Made by a program: the position numbers and the translations under genes | Source: Thauera linaloolentis 47Lol = DSM 12138 | Lineage (GTDB): Bacteria; Pseudomonadota; Gammaproteobacteria; Burkholderiales; Rhodocyclaceae | Direction of reading: 5' to 3' | DNA: 52,754 nucleotides | Assembly: GCF_000310205.1 (NCBI RefSeq) | Contig: NZ_AMXE01000019.1 | Coordinates: 1 to 52,754 of the forward strand | Shown: in pieces, positions 21,031 through 33,068 of the stretch | Layout: each line of letters begins with the position of its first letter | How positions within the stretch are numbered: the stretch's first letter is position 1 | The notes under the pieces: model-generated | Databases searched by the model: none | The model's input: only the letters and a program-made list of their open reading frames with translations | What the model was told of the DNA's origin: nothing

Positions 21031-21888
21031 ATGGAACTCCTCGCCCTGCGCACCTTCGAAGCCGTCGCCGACGAGGGCGGCATCCTGGCCGCCTCGCGCA
21101 AGCTCAACACCGTGCAGTCCAACGTCACCAACCGCATCCGCCGGCTGGAAGAAGAGCTGGGCACCGAGTTGTTCTTCCGCTCCGGCCGCGGCGTCGAACT
21201 CGCGCCCGCCGGCCGCGTGCTGCTCGACTACGCCCGCCGCATGCTGAGCCTCGAACGCCAGACCGCGGCCGCCGTGCGCCAACTCGGCGAGGACGCCGGC
21301 GAACTGCGCATCGGCGCCATGGAAACCTTCACCGCGCTCCATCTGCCGTCCGCGCTGCGCGACCTGCGCCAGGCCCACCCCACGCTGGAACTGCGCATCA
21401 GGACGGACACCAGCGCCGTGCTGATCGACAAGGTGCTGGCCCACAAGCTCGACTGCGCCTTCATCGCGGGTCCGGTGGTACACCCCGCGCTGCAGTTCGA
21501 CGAACTGGTGCAGGAAGAATTGGTCCAAGTCTTCGCTGCCGGCACCGACCCCCTGCTCAGCCCGCTGATCCTGTTCCGCGAGGGCTGCGCCTACCGCGCG
21601 CGCGCCATCGCGCTGCAACGCACGCTCGGCCACACCCGCACCGACACGATGGAGTTCGGCACGCTCGAAGGCATTCTCGGCTGCGTGTCGGTCGGGCTTG
21701 GCTGGACGCTGATGCCGCGCCGCGTCGTCCGGCAATCGGTCCACGCGCCGCGGCTGGCAATACGCGAAGTGCCGGCCGACATCGGCGTGGTGCCCACCGG
21801 CATGGTGTACCGCAAGACCGAGACACCGCTGCACATACTCGAGACGCTGGCGCAGGCCGTCGTCCACGCCATGGCCGGCAATACCTGA
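21031..21888 (+). CDS. LysR-family transcriptional regulator
   Basis: The protein has 285 residues with an N-terminal winged helix-turn-helix (about 1-60: ALRTFEAVADEGGILAASRKLNTVQSN and the FFRSGRGVELAPAGR wing) and a C-terminal periplasmic-binding-protein-like effector domain. The N-terminal sequence with NTVQSNVTNRI is found in regulators next to YbfB-type transporters. It is divergent from the MFS gene and probably controls it. The effector cannot be deduced. Confidence 0.9.
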   Translation: MELLALRTFEAVADEGGILAASRKLNTVQSNVTNRIRRLEEELGTELFFRSGRGVELAPAGRVLLDYARRMLSLERQTAAAVRQLGEDAGELRIGAMETFTALHLPSALRDLRQAHPTLELRIRTDTSAVLIDKVLAHKLDCAFIAGPVVHPALQFDELVQEELVQVFAAGTDPLLSPLILFREGCAYRARAIALQRTLGHTRTDTMEFGTLEGILGCVSVGLGWTLMPRRVVRQSVHAPRLAIREVPADIGVVPTGMVYRKTETPLHILETLAQAVVHAMAGNT

Positions 21889-22018
21889 CGCAGCGCGGCA
21901 CCCGCATGCCGGCTGCCGGATCGCCCCACACATGGGTAAACTGCGGTTCGCTGGCCGCGCGGTGACGACACGACGGCCCGGCGCGCCCTCCGCCCTTTCG
22001 CCCCGGGAGCCGCTTCCG

Positions 22019-25354
<3,336 letters not shown>

Positions 25355-25376
25355 AGCAGGAACGCGGCCGCCCGGC

Positions 25377-27581
25377 CTAGCTGGGTGAAGCCGCCACCCT
25401 GGCCCGCGCCGTGTGCAGTTTCTTGAAGCTGTCGATCAGGCGCTGGTGCCTGTCGAGCCCTTCCAGCGCCATGCTCGTCGGCGTCAAGCCGAAGAAACGC
25501 ACGCTGCCGTCCACCGACCCCAGAACCGCATCCATCCGTGGATTGCCGAACATGCGGCGGAAATTGGCCTCGTAATCGTCCAGTTCGAGGCCGTCGTCCA
25601 GCAGCACCTCCAACACCACATCCAGGGCCTGGTAGAACAATCCGCGTTCGAGCGTGTTCTCGTTGTACTGCAGGAAAGCCTTCACCCATTCGTGCGCCGC
25701 GTCGAACTGCCGCAAGGCGAGATGGATCAGCAGCTTCAACTCCAGAATCGTCAACTGGCCCCAGGCCGTGTTTTCGTCGAACTCGATGCCGATCAGCGTG
25801 ATGATGTCGGTGTAATCGTCGAGCTCGCTGTCCTCCAGGCGTTCGAGCAGCACCTCCAGGCCGGCGGCGTCGAGACGGTGCAGGTTCAGGATATCGGCGC
25901 GGAACGCCAGTGCCTTGTTGGTGTTGTCCCAGATCAGGTCTTCCACCGGATAGACTTCCGAATAGCCCGGCACCAGGATGCGGCAGGCCGTTGCGCCGAG
26001 CTGGTCATACACCGCCATGTACACTTCCTTGCCCAGGCCCTCGAGAATGCCGAACAATGCGGCGGCCTCCTCGGCATTGGAGTTTTCGCCCTGACCGGAA
26101 AAATCCCACTCGACGAAATCGAAATCGGCCCTGGCACTGAAGAAACGCCACGACACCACGCCGCTGGAATCGATGAAGTGTTCGACGTAGTTGTTCGGCT
26201 CGGTCACGGCATTGCTTTCGAAGGTGGGCCGGGGCAAGTCGTTCAGGCCTTCGAAACTGCGCCCCTGCAGCAGCTCGGTCAGGCTGCGCTCCAGCGCCAC
26301 CGCCAGGCTTGGATGCGCGCCGAACGAGGCATACACGCCGCCGGTGCGCGGGTTCATCAAGGTGACGCACATCACGGGGAACGCCCCGCCCAACGACGCA
26401 TCCTTCACCAGCACGGGAAAGCCCTGCTTTTCCAGCTCGTCGATGCCGGCCAGGATGCCGGGGTATTTCGCCAGCACCTCGCGCGGCACGTCGGGCAGCG
26501 CGATCTCCCCTTCCAGGATTTCACGCTTTACCGCCCGCTCGAAGATTTCCGACAGGCATTGCACCTGCGCTTCGGCCAGCGTATTGCCGGCACTCATGCC
26601 ATTGCTGAGGAACAGGTTGTCGATCAGGTTGGAGGGGAAATACACCACCTCGCCATCCGACTGGCGCACATACGGCAGCGAACAGATGCCGCGCTGCACG
26701 TTGCCGGAGTTGGTGTCGTACAGATGCGAGCCGCGCAACTCGCCATCGGGGTCGTAAATCCGCAGGCAGTATTCATCGAGTATTTCGGGCGGCAACGCAT
26801 CTTTACGGCCAGGCCTGAACCAGCGCTCATCGGGGTAATGCACGAACGCCGCGCCGGCAATGTCCTGCCCCCAGAATTGGTCGTTGTAGAAATGATTGCA
26901 ATTCATCCGTTCGATAAATTCACCCAGGGCCGACGCCAATGCGCTTTCCTTGGTCGCGCCCTTTCCATTGGTGAAACACATCGGCGAATGCGCATCGCGG
27001 ATGTGCAGCGACCACACGTTGGGAACGAGATTGCGCCACGACGCGATTTCGATCTTGATGCCCAGGCCCGCCAGAACGCCCGACATGTTGGCGATGGTCT
27101 GCTCCAGCGGCAGGTCCTTTCCCGCGATGCAGGTGCTTGCCCCGGAATCCGGATTCAGCGTCAGCAAGGCCTGTGCATCGGCATCCAGGTTCTCCACCTC
27201 CTCGATCACGAACTCGGGCCCGGTCTGCACCACCCTTTTCACCGTGCAACGCTCGATGGAGCGCAAGATGCCCTGCCGGTCGGCGGCGGAAATATCGGCC
27301 GGCAATTCGACCTGGATCTTGAAGGTCTGCTTGTAGCGGTTTTCGGGATCGACGATGTTGTTCTGCGACAGGCGGATGTTATCGGTGGGGATGCTGCGCG
27401 TTTCACAGTACAGCTTGACGAAGTAAGCCGCGCACAACGCCGATGAAGCCAGAAAATAATCGAACGGACCGGGCGCCGAGCCATCGCCCTTGTAGCGGAT
27501 GGGCTGATCGGCCACCACCGTGAAATCATCGAACCTGGCTTCAAGGCGAAGCTTGTCGAGAAAATTGACCTTGATTTCCAT
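25377..27581 (-). CDS. ycaO: OsmC-YcaO-TPR multidomain protein
   Basis: This 734-residue fusion starts at ATG 27581 (MEIKVNFLDKL) with AGGA just upstream. Residues about 1-140 form an OsmC-like domain, with cysteine C49 in ASSALCAAYFVKLYC. Residues about 165-570 are a YcaO ATP-binding domain (GKGATKESALASALGEFIER and the SNGMSAGNTLAEAQVQCLSEIFERA segment). The C-terminus is helical and TPR-like, as in E. coli YcaO. YcaO enzymes activate backbone amides with ATP; E. coli YcaO is linked to beta-methylthiolation of ribosomal protein S12 with RimO. There is no precursor peptide or dehydrogenase nearby, so this is the housekeeping type rather than a peptide natural-product cyclase. The role of the OsmC domain is unknown. 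Confidence 0.9.
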   Translation of the reverse strand: MEIKVNFLDKLRLEARFDDFTVVADQPIRYKGDGSAPGPFDYFLASSALCAAYFVKLYCETRSIPTDNIRLSQNNIVDPENRYKQTFKIQVELPADISAADRQGILRSIERCTVKRVVQTGPEFVIEEVENLDADAQALLTLNPDSGASTCIAGKDLPLEQTIANMSGVLAGLGIKIEIASWRNLVPNVWSLHIRDAHSPMCFTNGKGATKESALASALGEFIERMNCNHFYNDQFWGQDIAGAAFVHYPDERWFRPGRKDALPPEILDEYCLRIYDPDGELRGSHLYDTNSGNVQRGICSLPYVRQSDGEVVYFPSNLIDNLFLSNGMSAGNTLAEAQVQCLSEIFERAVKREILEGEIALPDVPREVLAKYPGILAGIDELEKQGFPVLVKDASLGGAFPVMCVTLMNPRTGGVYASFGAHPSLAVALERSLTELLQGRSFEGLNDLPRPTFESNAVTEPNNYVEHFIDSSGVVSWRFFSARADFDFVEWDFSGQGENSNAEEAAALFGILEGLGKEVYMAVYDQLGATACRILVPGYSEVYPVEDLIWDNTNKALAFRADILNLHRLDAAGLEVLLERLEDSELDDYTDIITLIGIEFDENTAWGQLTILELKLLIHLALRQFDAAHEWVKAFLQYNENTLERGLFYQALDVVLEVLLDDGLELDDYEANFRRMFGNPRMDAVLGSVDGSVRFFGLTPTSMALEGLDRHQRLIDSFKKLHTARARVAASPS

Positions 27582-27810
27582 GCGGGAGTCCTGAAATGGC
27601 GCGGCAGGTTCCAGGATGACGTGCAATACCCTTATCCTGACAGGGCATATGCGTGCAAAGAACCTGCAAACAATTGAATATGGACGAGCGTATCACGATC
27701 CATCGCCAAAGCTGGCCGCCCGACAGGCGCTGCACTGTCTTGCACGCGGCACGGCCTTCCGGCCCTGATCACCGCCCGCGCAGACGGGCAATCCACAGGA
27801 GAACACGTTG
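27582..27810. promoter_or_regulatory. Divergent promoter region of ycaO and the methyltransferase gene
   Basis: A 229-bp spacer. An AT-rich patch near 27655-27690 could hold promoters. No operator or small gene is recognised. Confidence 0.35.
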
Positions 27811-28569
27811 ATGGCGGCTGACCCAAATCCGGCACGGAACTGGTTCAACCAGGGTGGCCAAACGTACGCGCGCTTCCGGCCCGAGTATCCGCCCCGGCTT
27901 GCGGCCTTCCTCGCTTCGGCGGCGCCGGGCAGGCAGTTGGCCGTCGACGTCGGGTGCGGCAACGGGCAGCTCACACGGCTTCTCGCGCCTCATTTCAACG
28001 CGGTCGTCGGCCTGGACCCCAGCGCCGACCAGATCGCAAACACCGTCTCCGACGAACGCATCACCTATCGGTGCGCCCCCGCCGAACGGCTTCCGCTCGC
28101 CGATGGCTGCGCAAGTCTCATTACGGCAGCCCAGGCTGCGCACTGGTTCGACTTGCCCGCGTTCTACCGGGAGGTTCGCCGGATCGGCGCTGCGGGCGGC
28201 ATCCTGGCACTGATCAGTTACGGTGTTCTCAGTCTCGAGCCTGCCCTCGACGAACGCTTCCAGGCGTTCTACCAGGATGAAATCGGCCCCTACTGGCCCC
28301 CGGAGCGCAAGCTGGTGGATAGCGGCTACGCGACCCTCGACTTCCCTTTCGAAGAGCTGGCCGCGCCGCCGCTGGAAATCCGGCTGGAATGGCGGCTGGC
28401 CGAGTTTCTCGGCTACCTCTCCACCTGGTCGGCGGTCCGCTGCGCCAGAGAAGCCGGGCGGGAAGATGTGCTACTGCGCTTCGCAAGCGAAATCGCGCAG
28501 GCCTGGGGCGACGAAAACACCAGGCGTTCCATTGCCTGGCCCATCAACATGCGCATTGGAAGACTGTGA
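27811..28569 (+). CDS. Class I SAM-dependent methyltransferase
   Basis: The protein has 252 residues from ATG 27811, which has AGGAG 9 bp upstream. A TTG one codon earlier is possible. The N-terminus WFNQGGQTYARFRPEYP and motif I, AVDVGCGNGQLTR (44-56), with acidic VVGLDPSADQI as motif II, define a methyltransferase-11/25-type fold seen in small-molecule methyltransferases of the Tgs1/TAM-like group. AAQAAHWFD is the conserved post-motif segment. The substrate is unknown. Its stop shares one base with the start of the thioesterase gene, so the two form an operon. Confidence 0.88.
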   Translation: MAADPNPARNWFNQGGQTYARFRPEYPPRLAAFLASAAPGRQLAVDVGCGNGQLTRLLAPHFNAVVGLDPSADQIANTVSDERITYRCAPAERLPLADGCASLITAAQAAHWFDLPAFYREVRRIGAAGGILALISYGVLSLEPALDERFQAFYQDEIGPYWPPERKLVDSGYATLDFPFEELAAPPLEIRLEWRLAEFLGYLSTWSAVRCAREAGREDVLLRFASEIAQAWGDENTRRSIAWPINMRIGRL

Positions 28570-29000
28570 TGCCCTCCCACCCTCCCATCCTCACCGCGGG
28601 CCTCCGCCACAGCGAACAATTCACGGTCGAGCCGCGCCATACCGTGCCCGAAGTCGATGTATCCTGGCCCGGCTTCCAGGACATGCCGCCGGTGCTGGCC
28701 ACCGCCATGATGGTCGCCTTCATCGAACAAACCTGCATCATGGGACTGCGGCCCTTCCTGTCGTCCGGGCAGCATACGGTCGGCATCCACGTCGACGTCG
28801 GCCATGTCGCGGCCACGCCGGTCGGCATGAAGGTCACGGCCGAGGTCGAACTCATCGAGATCGAAGGCAAGGCTTTGCTGTTCAAGGTCGCCTGCCGCGA
28901 CGAAGGCGGATTGATTGGCGAGGGAACGCACCGGCGAGCCATCATCGACGTCGCCCGGTTCATGCAGCGGCTTCGGGATAAATCGGCGAAGGCGGCATGA
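28569..29000 (+). CDS. FlK-like hotdog thioesterase
   Basis: The 143-residue hotdog-fold protein resembles fluoroacetyl-CoA thioesterase FlK. The catalytic-type Glu lies in MVAFIEQTCI and the His in VDVGHVAATPVGM, and the spacing fits FlK. The family includes general acyl-CoA or acyl-protein thioesterases of unknown substrate, so a role in fluoroacetate resistance should not be assumed. The start ATG 28569 overlaps the methyltransferase stop (TGATG), which implies coupled translation. Confidence 0.8.
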   Translation: MPSHPPILTAGLRHSEQFTVEPRHTVPEVDVSWPGFQDMPPVLATAMMVAFIEQTCIMGLRPFLSSGQHTVGIHVDVGHVAATPVGMKVTAEVELIEIEGKALLFKVACRDEGGLIGEGTHRRAIIDVARFMQRLRDKSAKAA

Positions 29001-29054
29001 CCGGGCGGATTTTGCCTTTCATCGCAGGGCGGGGCCGGTGAATGTGCCGAACGC

Positions 29055-29083
29055 GCGGGCCGGCCATGTCGCGGCCGGCCCGC
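29055..29083. terminator. Strong GC stem-loop after the thioesterase and the receptor remnant
   Basis: GCGGGCCGGCC (29055-29065) pairs perfectly with GGCCGGCCCGC (29073-29083). There is no T run on either strand. It lies between the ends of two convergent genes, the thioesterase and the receptor stub, so it may act as a shared termination or mRNA-end structure. Confidence 0.45.
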
Positions 29084-29099
29084 ACCGTGGCCGTGCTGA

Positions 29100-29165
29100 T
29101 CAGAACTGGTACTTCAGGTTCAACTGCGCATTGCGCGGTGTACCGTAGTAGCCGGTGTAGAACAA
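29100..29165 (-). pseudogene. C-terminal stub of a TonB-dependent receptor
   Basis: The minus strand reads FYTGYYGTPRNAQLNLKYQF and then a TGA stop. This is the classic last strand of a TonB-dependent siderophore receptor, ending in an aromatic residue for outer-membrane insertion. Upstream of about 29166 the reading becomes unrelated sequence. The complete receptor next door ends at 29333 with its own different C-terminus (RYEY). The stub is therefore what remains of an older receptor whose body was replaced or deleted. Confidence 0.75.
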
Positions 29166-29332
29166 TGAAGTACGAAACTTTGAATTGAAAACAGGGCAAT
29201 CGCGAGCGTCTGGCTTCGCTTCGCTCTACGCCAACCTAAGAAGCCCCGGCTAAGTGCTGAATTTCCAGAGCGTGAATGCATAGCTCCGCAGGATGAGTCA
29301 AGCAAAAAACCCATCCTGGAAGGTGGGTGCAA
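29166..29332. other. Lower-GC spacer with receptor terminator
   Basis: The sequence between the receptor stub and the intact receptor is much less GC-rich than its surroundings. It encodes nothing recognisable, and its junction with the stub near 29166 marks one edge of the exchanged segment. Confidence 0.5.
29304..29328 (-). terminator. Terminator of the siderophore receptor gene
   Basis: ACCCATCC pairs imperfectly with GGTGGGT (29309-29328). On the minus strand it is followed by six T. It lies directly after the receptor stop. Confidence 0.6.
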
Positions 29333-31804
29333 TCAATATTCGTAGCGCAAAGTCACTGCAAAGCTGCGCGGTGTGCCTGTGAAGGCATAACCAAAGTTGT
29401 TATCGCTTGGTACGTTCACATAGTAGTGTTTGTCCAGCGCGTTGTGCACGTTCAATTGCACGCTCAGACTCCGGTTGTGCTGGTAGTTGGCATGCAGGTT
29501 CAGCAGCGCGTAGCCGCCCTGGGAGATGTGGTAGTTGCTGCCAATCTTATAGGCGCCGCTGCGGGCCTGAATGTCGCCGCCAACACGCCACTGGTCACCG
29601 GGCAGCCGATAATCCGTGGCTACCTTGAACAAGCGGCGTGGCACGATGGTGTTGTAATCTTGGCCTCTGTTGCTGCCTTCGATGTACTCGGGGTCGCTGT
29701 AGGTGAAGCTAGTGCTGAGGTTCCAGCCCGGCAGGGGCGAGCCAGATGCCTCAATCTCGATGCCCCGGTTGCGCACCTTGCCGCCCTCGATATAGCAAGT
29801 GCTGGTTCCAGCGACGCCGCAGACACGGCCGATGTCCAAGCGTTCCGGCAAATTGACTTGATCGGTCTGGAAGATGGCCAGCGCGGTACTCAGGCGCCCA
29901 TCAAAAATGTCACTTTTGAGGCCAGCTTCGTAGTTCTTGCCTTGAACGGGATCGAGCAGCCCGCCAGGGCCATAGTAGCCCTGAATCCTGTAGATGTCCG
30001 TATAGCTGGCGTAGAGCGTGTGCTGACTGCTCAAATCGTAAACCAGACCTGCGTATGGAATGATCTGGCTCCCCGGCTTGTAGTGACCGTTGGACCAGGG
30101 GCCAATGTCCGTGTATTCTGATCGGCTCAGGCGCGTGCCCAGAATCACACTGAGTGCGTCGGTTGCACGCAGGCGTGTGGCGAAAGATAGGCCGGTCTCC
30201 TTGCGTTCATGATGGTAGTTGCTGGGCGCAGCGTAGTTGAAGGTAGGCTCCGGGATAGCGTAATAGTCGAAATTGGTGATGTCGACCGTGGGACTGCTGG
30301 TCGCGGAATAGACCGGGTAGCGGAAGTCATCGCGCCGGTGGCTGGCCCCCAGCATCAGTTCATGCTCCCGCCCGAACAGTGTGAACGGGCCGCTGGCCTT
30401 CAGATCGACGGCCCACTGCTTGTCCTTGTAGTCCGCATCCACCGCCACCAGGTTGTATAGATCGCCCGAGACGCGCGAGGGGTACGAAGCCACGTAATCC
30501 GCCTTGGCCCGCACGGCATTCGCCGCAGCAGTGATCTTCCAGCCATTGTCGAAATGGTGTGCCAAGTCGCCAAACACCGTGGTGTTGTGGCGGTTGAGGT
30601 GCGCCCATGGCCCGGCCAGCGAGGTGGAGCGCGGCAGGTCGTAGAACGAGCCATCTTCCCGCGTGACCAGACCTCCCCATTCATAGCCCTTGTGGTCGTC
30701 CTTCTGAGCTATCGCGCCCAGCGTCAGCGTGGTCGCGGGCGCCAAGTCGGCCTCGATGATTCCGTAGAGCAACCTGTTGTCCTTACCGGAGCCCGTCTTG
30801 TAGCTGTTAGCGTTGTTCGCAAAAGCAACTGCACGGCCTCGCAGCGTGCCAGCCGCGTTGAGCGGGCCGGATACGTCGATCTGTGCGCGATAGTCCGCCC
30901 AGGAGCCTGCACCCAGTTCGCCCTTGAGCTGGAATTCCCGCGTGGGGCGTTTGCGCAGCAAATTGAAGGAACCCGATGGGTTGCCGGTACCCTGCATAAG
31001 GCCGTTGGAACCGCGCAAAATCTCCACGCGATCGTAGATCGCGAGGTTGTTGAGGGACAGCACATCCAGCGAGAAATTTTCCGCGACGCTGACCGCCATG
31101 CCATCCAGTTGCATGTCGGTGACTGCAAAGCCGCGTGCTTGGTAGTTGGAACGTTCGGTGCCAACCTTTTCAAAAGTGATGCCAGCGGCAGTGAGGGCAA
31201 CATCGTCCAGCGACTGCATGTTCTGGTCCAGCATCTGCTGCTGCGTGACGACGCTGACGGACTGCGGCGTCTCGCGCACGGACAGCCCCAGCCCGGTGGC
31301 GATGGTGCTGGGGCCGGTCTGGGTGTAGCTGCCGGTGCCTTCTGTGGCGGTGGTGCGCTCGGCTGCAGCAGTCACCATCACCGCTGCAAGCCGCGCCTCG
31401 CCCCAGCTTGCCGCCGGCAGCCGGCGCAGCCGGTAGCCGCCATTCTCACCGTGCACCGCTTCCAGCCCGCTGCCGGCGAGCAGCCTGTTCAGGCCGGTTT
31501 CCGGGCTGTAGCTGCCGTCGAGGCCGCTGGATCGCAGGCCGTCGGTAAGCGCGGCGTCGAAGGTCAGCGTGATGCCGGCCTGCGCGGCGAAGTCGTACAG
31601 CGTCCGGTTCAGCGGGCCGGCAGGCAGAGTGTAGCGTTGCGCGCCGCTGGCCGCTGCGGCCGGCTCGGCGGCATCGGCCGGAACAACCGGCAGGAGGGCG
31701 GCGCAGGCGAGGCCCAGCAGGGCAGTGCACAGGTGGGCGGCAAGCGGGCGCAGGCGAAGGGCCTGGCTGGAAAGCGGATGGGGGAAACGCGGCGGGGTGT
31801 GCAC
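29333..31804 (-). CDS. FpvA/FecA-type TonB-dependent siderophore receptor with signalling domain
   Basis: The 823-residue outer membrane transporter has a signal peptide (cleaved near PADAAEP, about residue 46), an STN signalling domain (about 57-108: RYTLPAGPLNRTLYDFAAQAG), a TonB-box region near AAVMVTAAAERT, a plug (about 165-280, with RGFAVTDMQLDG and RVEILRGSNGLMQG) and a 22-strand barrel ending RYEY. The STN domain should pass ligand status to the adjacent FecR, which controls the ECF sigma factor. Base use changes within the gene. The part before about 31370 (N-terminus) is as GC-rich as fecR, while the barrel is much lower. This suggests an acquired body joined to a native N-terminus. 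The ligand is probably a ferric hydroxamate- or pyoverdine-like siderophore, by family only. Confidence 0.92.
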   Translation of the reverse strand: MHTPPRFPHPLSSQALRLRPLAAHLCTALLGLACAALLPVVPADAAEPAAAASGAQRYTLPAGPLNRTLYDFAAQAGITLTFDAALTDGLRSSGLDGSYSPETGLNRLLAGSGLEAVHGENGGYRLRRLPAASWGEARLAAVMVTAAAERTTATEGTGSYTQTGPSTIATGLGLSVRETPQSVSVVTQQQMLDQNMQSLDDVALTAAGITFEKVGTERSNYQARGFAVTDMQLDGMAVSVAENFSLDVLSLNNLAIYDRVEILRGSNGLMQGTGNPSGSFNLLRKRPTREFQLKGELGAGSWADYRAQIDVSGPLNAAGTLRGRAVAFANNANSYKTGSGKDNRLLYGIIEADLAPATTLTLGAIAQKDDHKGYEWGGLVTREDGSFYDLPRSTSLAGPWAHLNRHNTTVFGDLAHHFDNGWKITAAANAVRAKADYVASYPSRVSGDLYNLVAVDADYKDKQWAVDLKASGPFTLFGREHELMLGASHRRDDFRYPVYSATSSPTVDITNFDYYAIPEPTFNYAAPSNYHHERKETGLSFATRLRATDALSVILGTRLSRSEYTDIGPWSNGHYKPGSQIIPYAGLVYDLSSQHTLYASYTDIYRIQGYYGPGGLLDPVQGKNYEAGLKSDIFDGRLSTALAIFQTDQVNLPERLDIGRVCGVAGTSTCYIEGGKVRNRGIEIEASGSPLPGWNLSTSFTYSDPEYIEGSNRGQDYNTIVPRRLFKVATDYRLPGDQWRVGGDIQARSGAYKIGSNYHISQGGYALLNLHANYQHNRSLSVQLNVHNALDKHYYVNVPSDNNFGYAFTGTPRSFAVTLRYEY

Positions 31805-31880
31805 GGGGACTCCTTTCGAAAGTCAGTTCATGGAGGTGTTTCCCTGACTTGTCGAACGAAGCGGAAAAAGGGGCCATTTT

Positions 31881-31957
31881 TCTTGTCGCCGGACCGCCCG
31901 AAGGCAAGAAGCACCCCTTTGGGGGGCAGCGAGTCCGCGCAGCGGATGAGCGTGGGA
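31881..31957 (+). repeat. Intergenic repeat, copy 1
   Basis: The order of blocks is a short T-rich lead, a CGCC-rich part, GAAGGCAAGAAGCACCCC, a run GGGGGGCAGCGA, then GCAGCGGATGAGCGTGGG. The CCCC and GGGG tracts form a hairpin. Copies 2 and 3 lie at 41.9 and 49.1 kb in the same orientation. This copy lies between fecR and the receptor gene. Confidence 0.75.
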
Positions 31958-31997
31958 GTTTTGGACGGCCCGTTCAGTCGGGCCGCGAAAAGAGGTT

Positions 31998-32978
31998 TCA
32001 GCCGGCTTCCCTGGGGTGCACATTCACCCAGTAGCGCGTGCGCCGGCGCACGCTGATGGGCAGGTCTTCCTGCAGGATGGCGAGGATGCGGTCGGTGTCG
32101 TCGAGCTGGAAGACCCCGGAGATGCGCAGGTCGGCCACTTCGGGCGCGCAGCGCAGGATGCCGGGGCGGTGGCGGGAGAGTTCGGCGAGGAAGTCTTCCA
32201 GGCGCTGCTTGTCGGCGATCAGGTTGCCCTGGCGCCAGGCATCGCCGCCGGCCGGAGCGGGCTGGATGGGGCCCACGGCATGGGCGGAGAAGCGCACGCT
32301 CTGGCCGGCATCCAGCCGCCGCGCGGCGTTGCCCAGGGCGGGGCGGATTTCCACGGCGTGTTCGAGCACGCTGACCCGCGTCTGCCGGCCGCTTTCGCGC
32401 TGGACGATGAAGCGGGTGCCCAGCGCGCGTATGGTGCCGTGCTCGGTCTGGACCACGAACGGGCGGGGCGGCCGGATGCTGTCCGGGGCGGTGTGGATGA
32501 GGATTTCGCCGGCTTGCAGCACGATGCGGCGCTGGGCGGCGTCGAAGCGCACGTCGGCGGCGCTGGCGGTGTTGAGGTGGAGCAGGCTGCCGTCGGCAAG
32601 CTGGATTTCGCTGCGCTGGCCGGTGGCGGTGCGGTGGTCGGCGACGAGTTCGGCGGCGAACTCCGCGCCCCACTGGCGCCAGCCCAGCCAGCCGGCGGCG
32701 GGCGCGGCGAGCAGCAGCGCGATGGTTTTGGCGGCACGGCGGCGCTGGGCCTGGCGGCTACGCCGCAAGGCCTGGGTGCCGATGCCGGCGGGGATGGCGC
32801 CCAGGGTGCCGGCCAAGGTTTCGGCGGCCTGCCAGGCGCGTTCGTGATCGGGATGCTGGGCGCGCCAGGCGGCCAGCGCCTGGCGGCCGGCGTCGTCCAG
32901 TTCGCCGGCGTGCAGGCGCACCAGCCAGCCGGCGGCCTGGTCCGCCACGTCGTTGGCGGGAAGCATGTCCGCGTTCAC
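31998..32978 (-). CDS. fecR: FecR-type anti-sigma/transmembrane sensor
   Basis: The protein has 326 residues from GTG 32978, preceded by GGAGGG at 8 bp. The longer frame to 33017 is not needed. It has an N-terminal cytoplasmic DUF4880-like anti-sigma domain (about 5-65: AAGWLVRLHAGELDD and FRQALAAWRAQHPDHERAW-like pattern), one membrane helix (about 85-100), and the periplasmic FecR domain (LADGSLLHLNTASAADVRF, RPFVVQTEHGTIRALGTRF). The C-terminal part resembles the secretin/TonB short domain that contacts the receptor. It should relay the signal from the adjacent receptor to the ECF sigma factor encoded upstream. The order sigma-fecR-receptor is standard. Confidence 0.93.
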   Translation of the reverse strand: MNADMLPANDVADQAAGWLVRLHAGELDDAGRQALAAWRAQHPDHERAWQAAETLAGTLGAIPAGIGTQALRRSRQAQRRRAAKTIALLLAAPAAGWLGWRQWGAEFAAELVADHRTATGQRSEIQLADGSLLHLNTASAADVRFDAAQRRIVLQAGEILIHTAPDSIRPPRPFVVQTEHGTIRALGTRFIVQRESGRQTRVSVLEHAVEIRPALGNAARRLDAGQSVRFSAHAVGPIQPAPAGGDAWRQGNLIADKQRLEDFLAELSRHRPGILRCAPEVADLRISGVFQLDDTDRILAILQEDLPISVRRRTRYWVNVHPREAG

Positions 32979-33068
32979 TGGACGACCCTCCGGTCGCTGA
33001 TGCGACCACCTCCCCATGGGAGGAGAGCGCCGCCTTCGGGCGGCCGGGCGACGGCGCTCATGGCCGGT

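Noticed and set aside
29001-29099. A small gene between the thioesterase and the receptor stub
   Set aside because: No frame of useful length has a start and ribosome binding site. The region is mainly a GC stem-loop.
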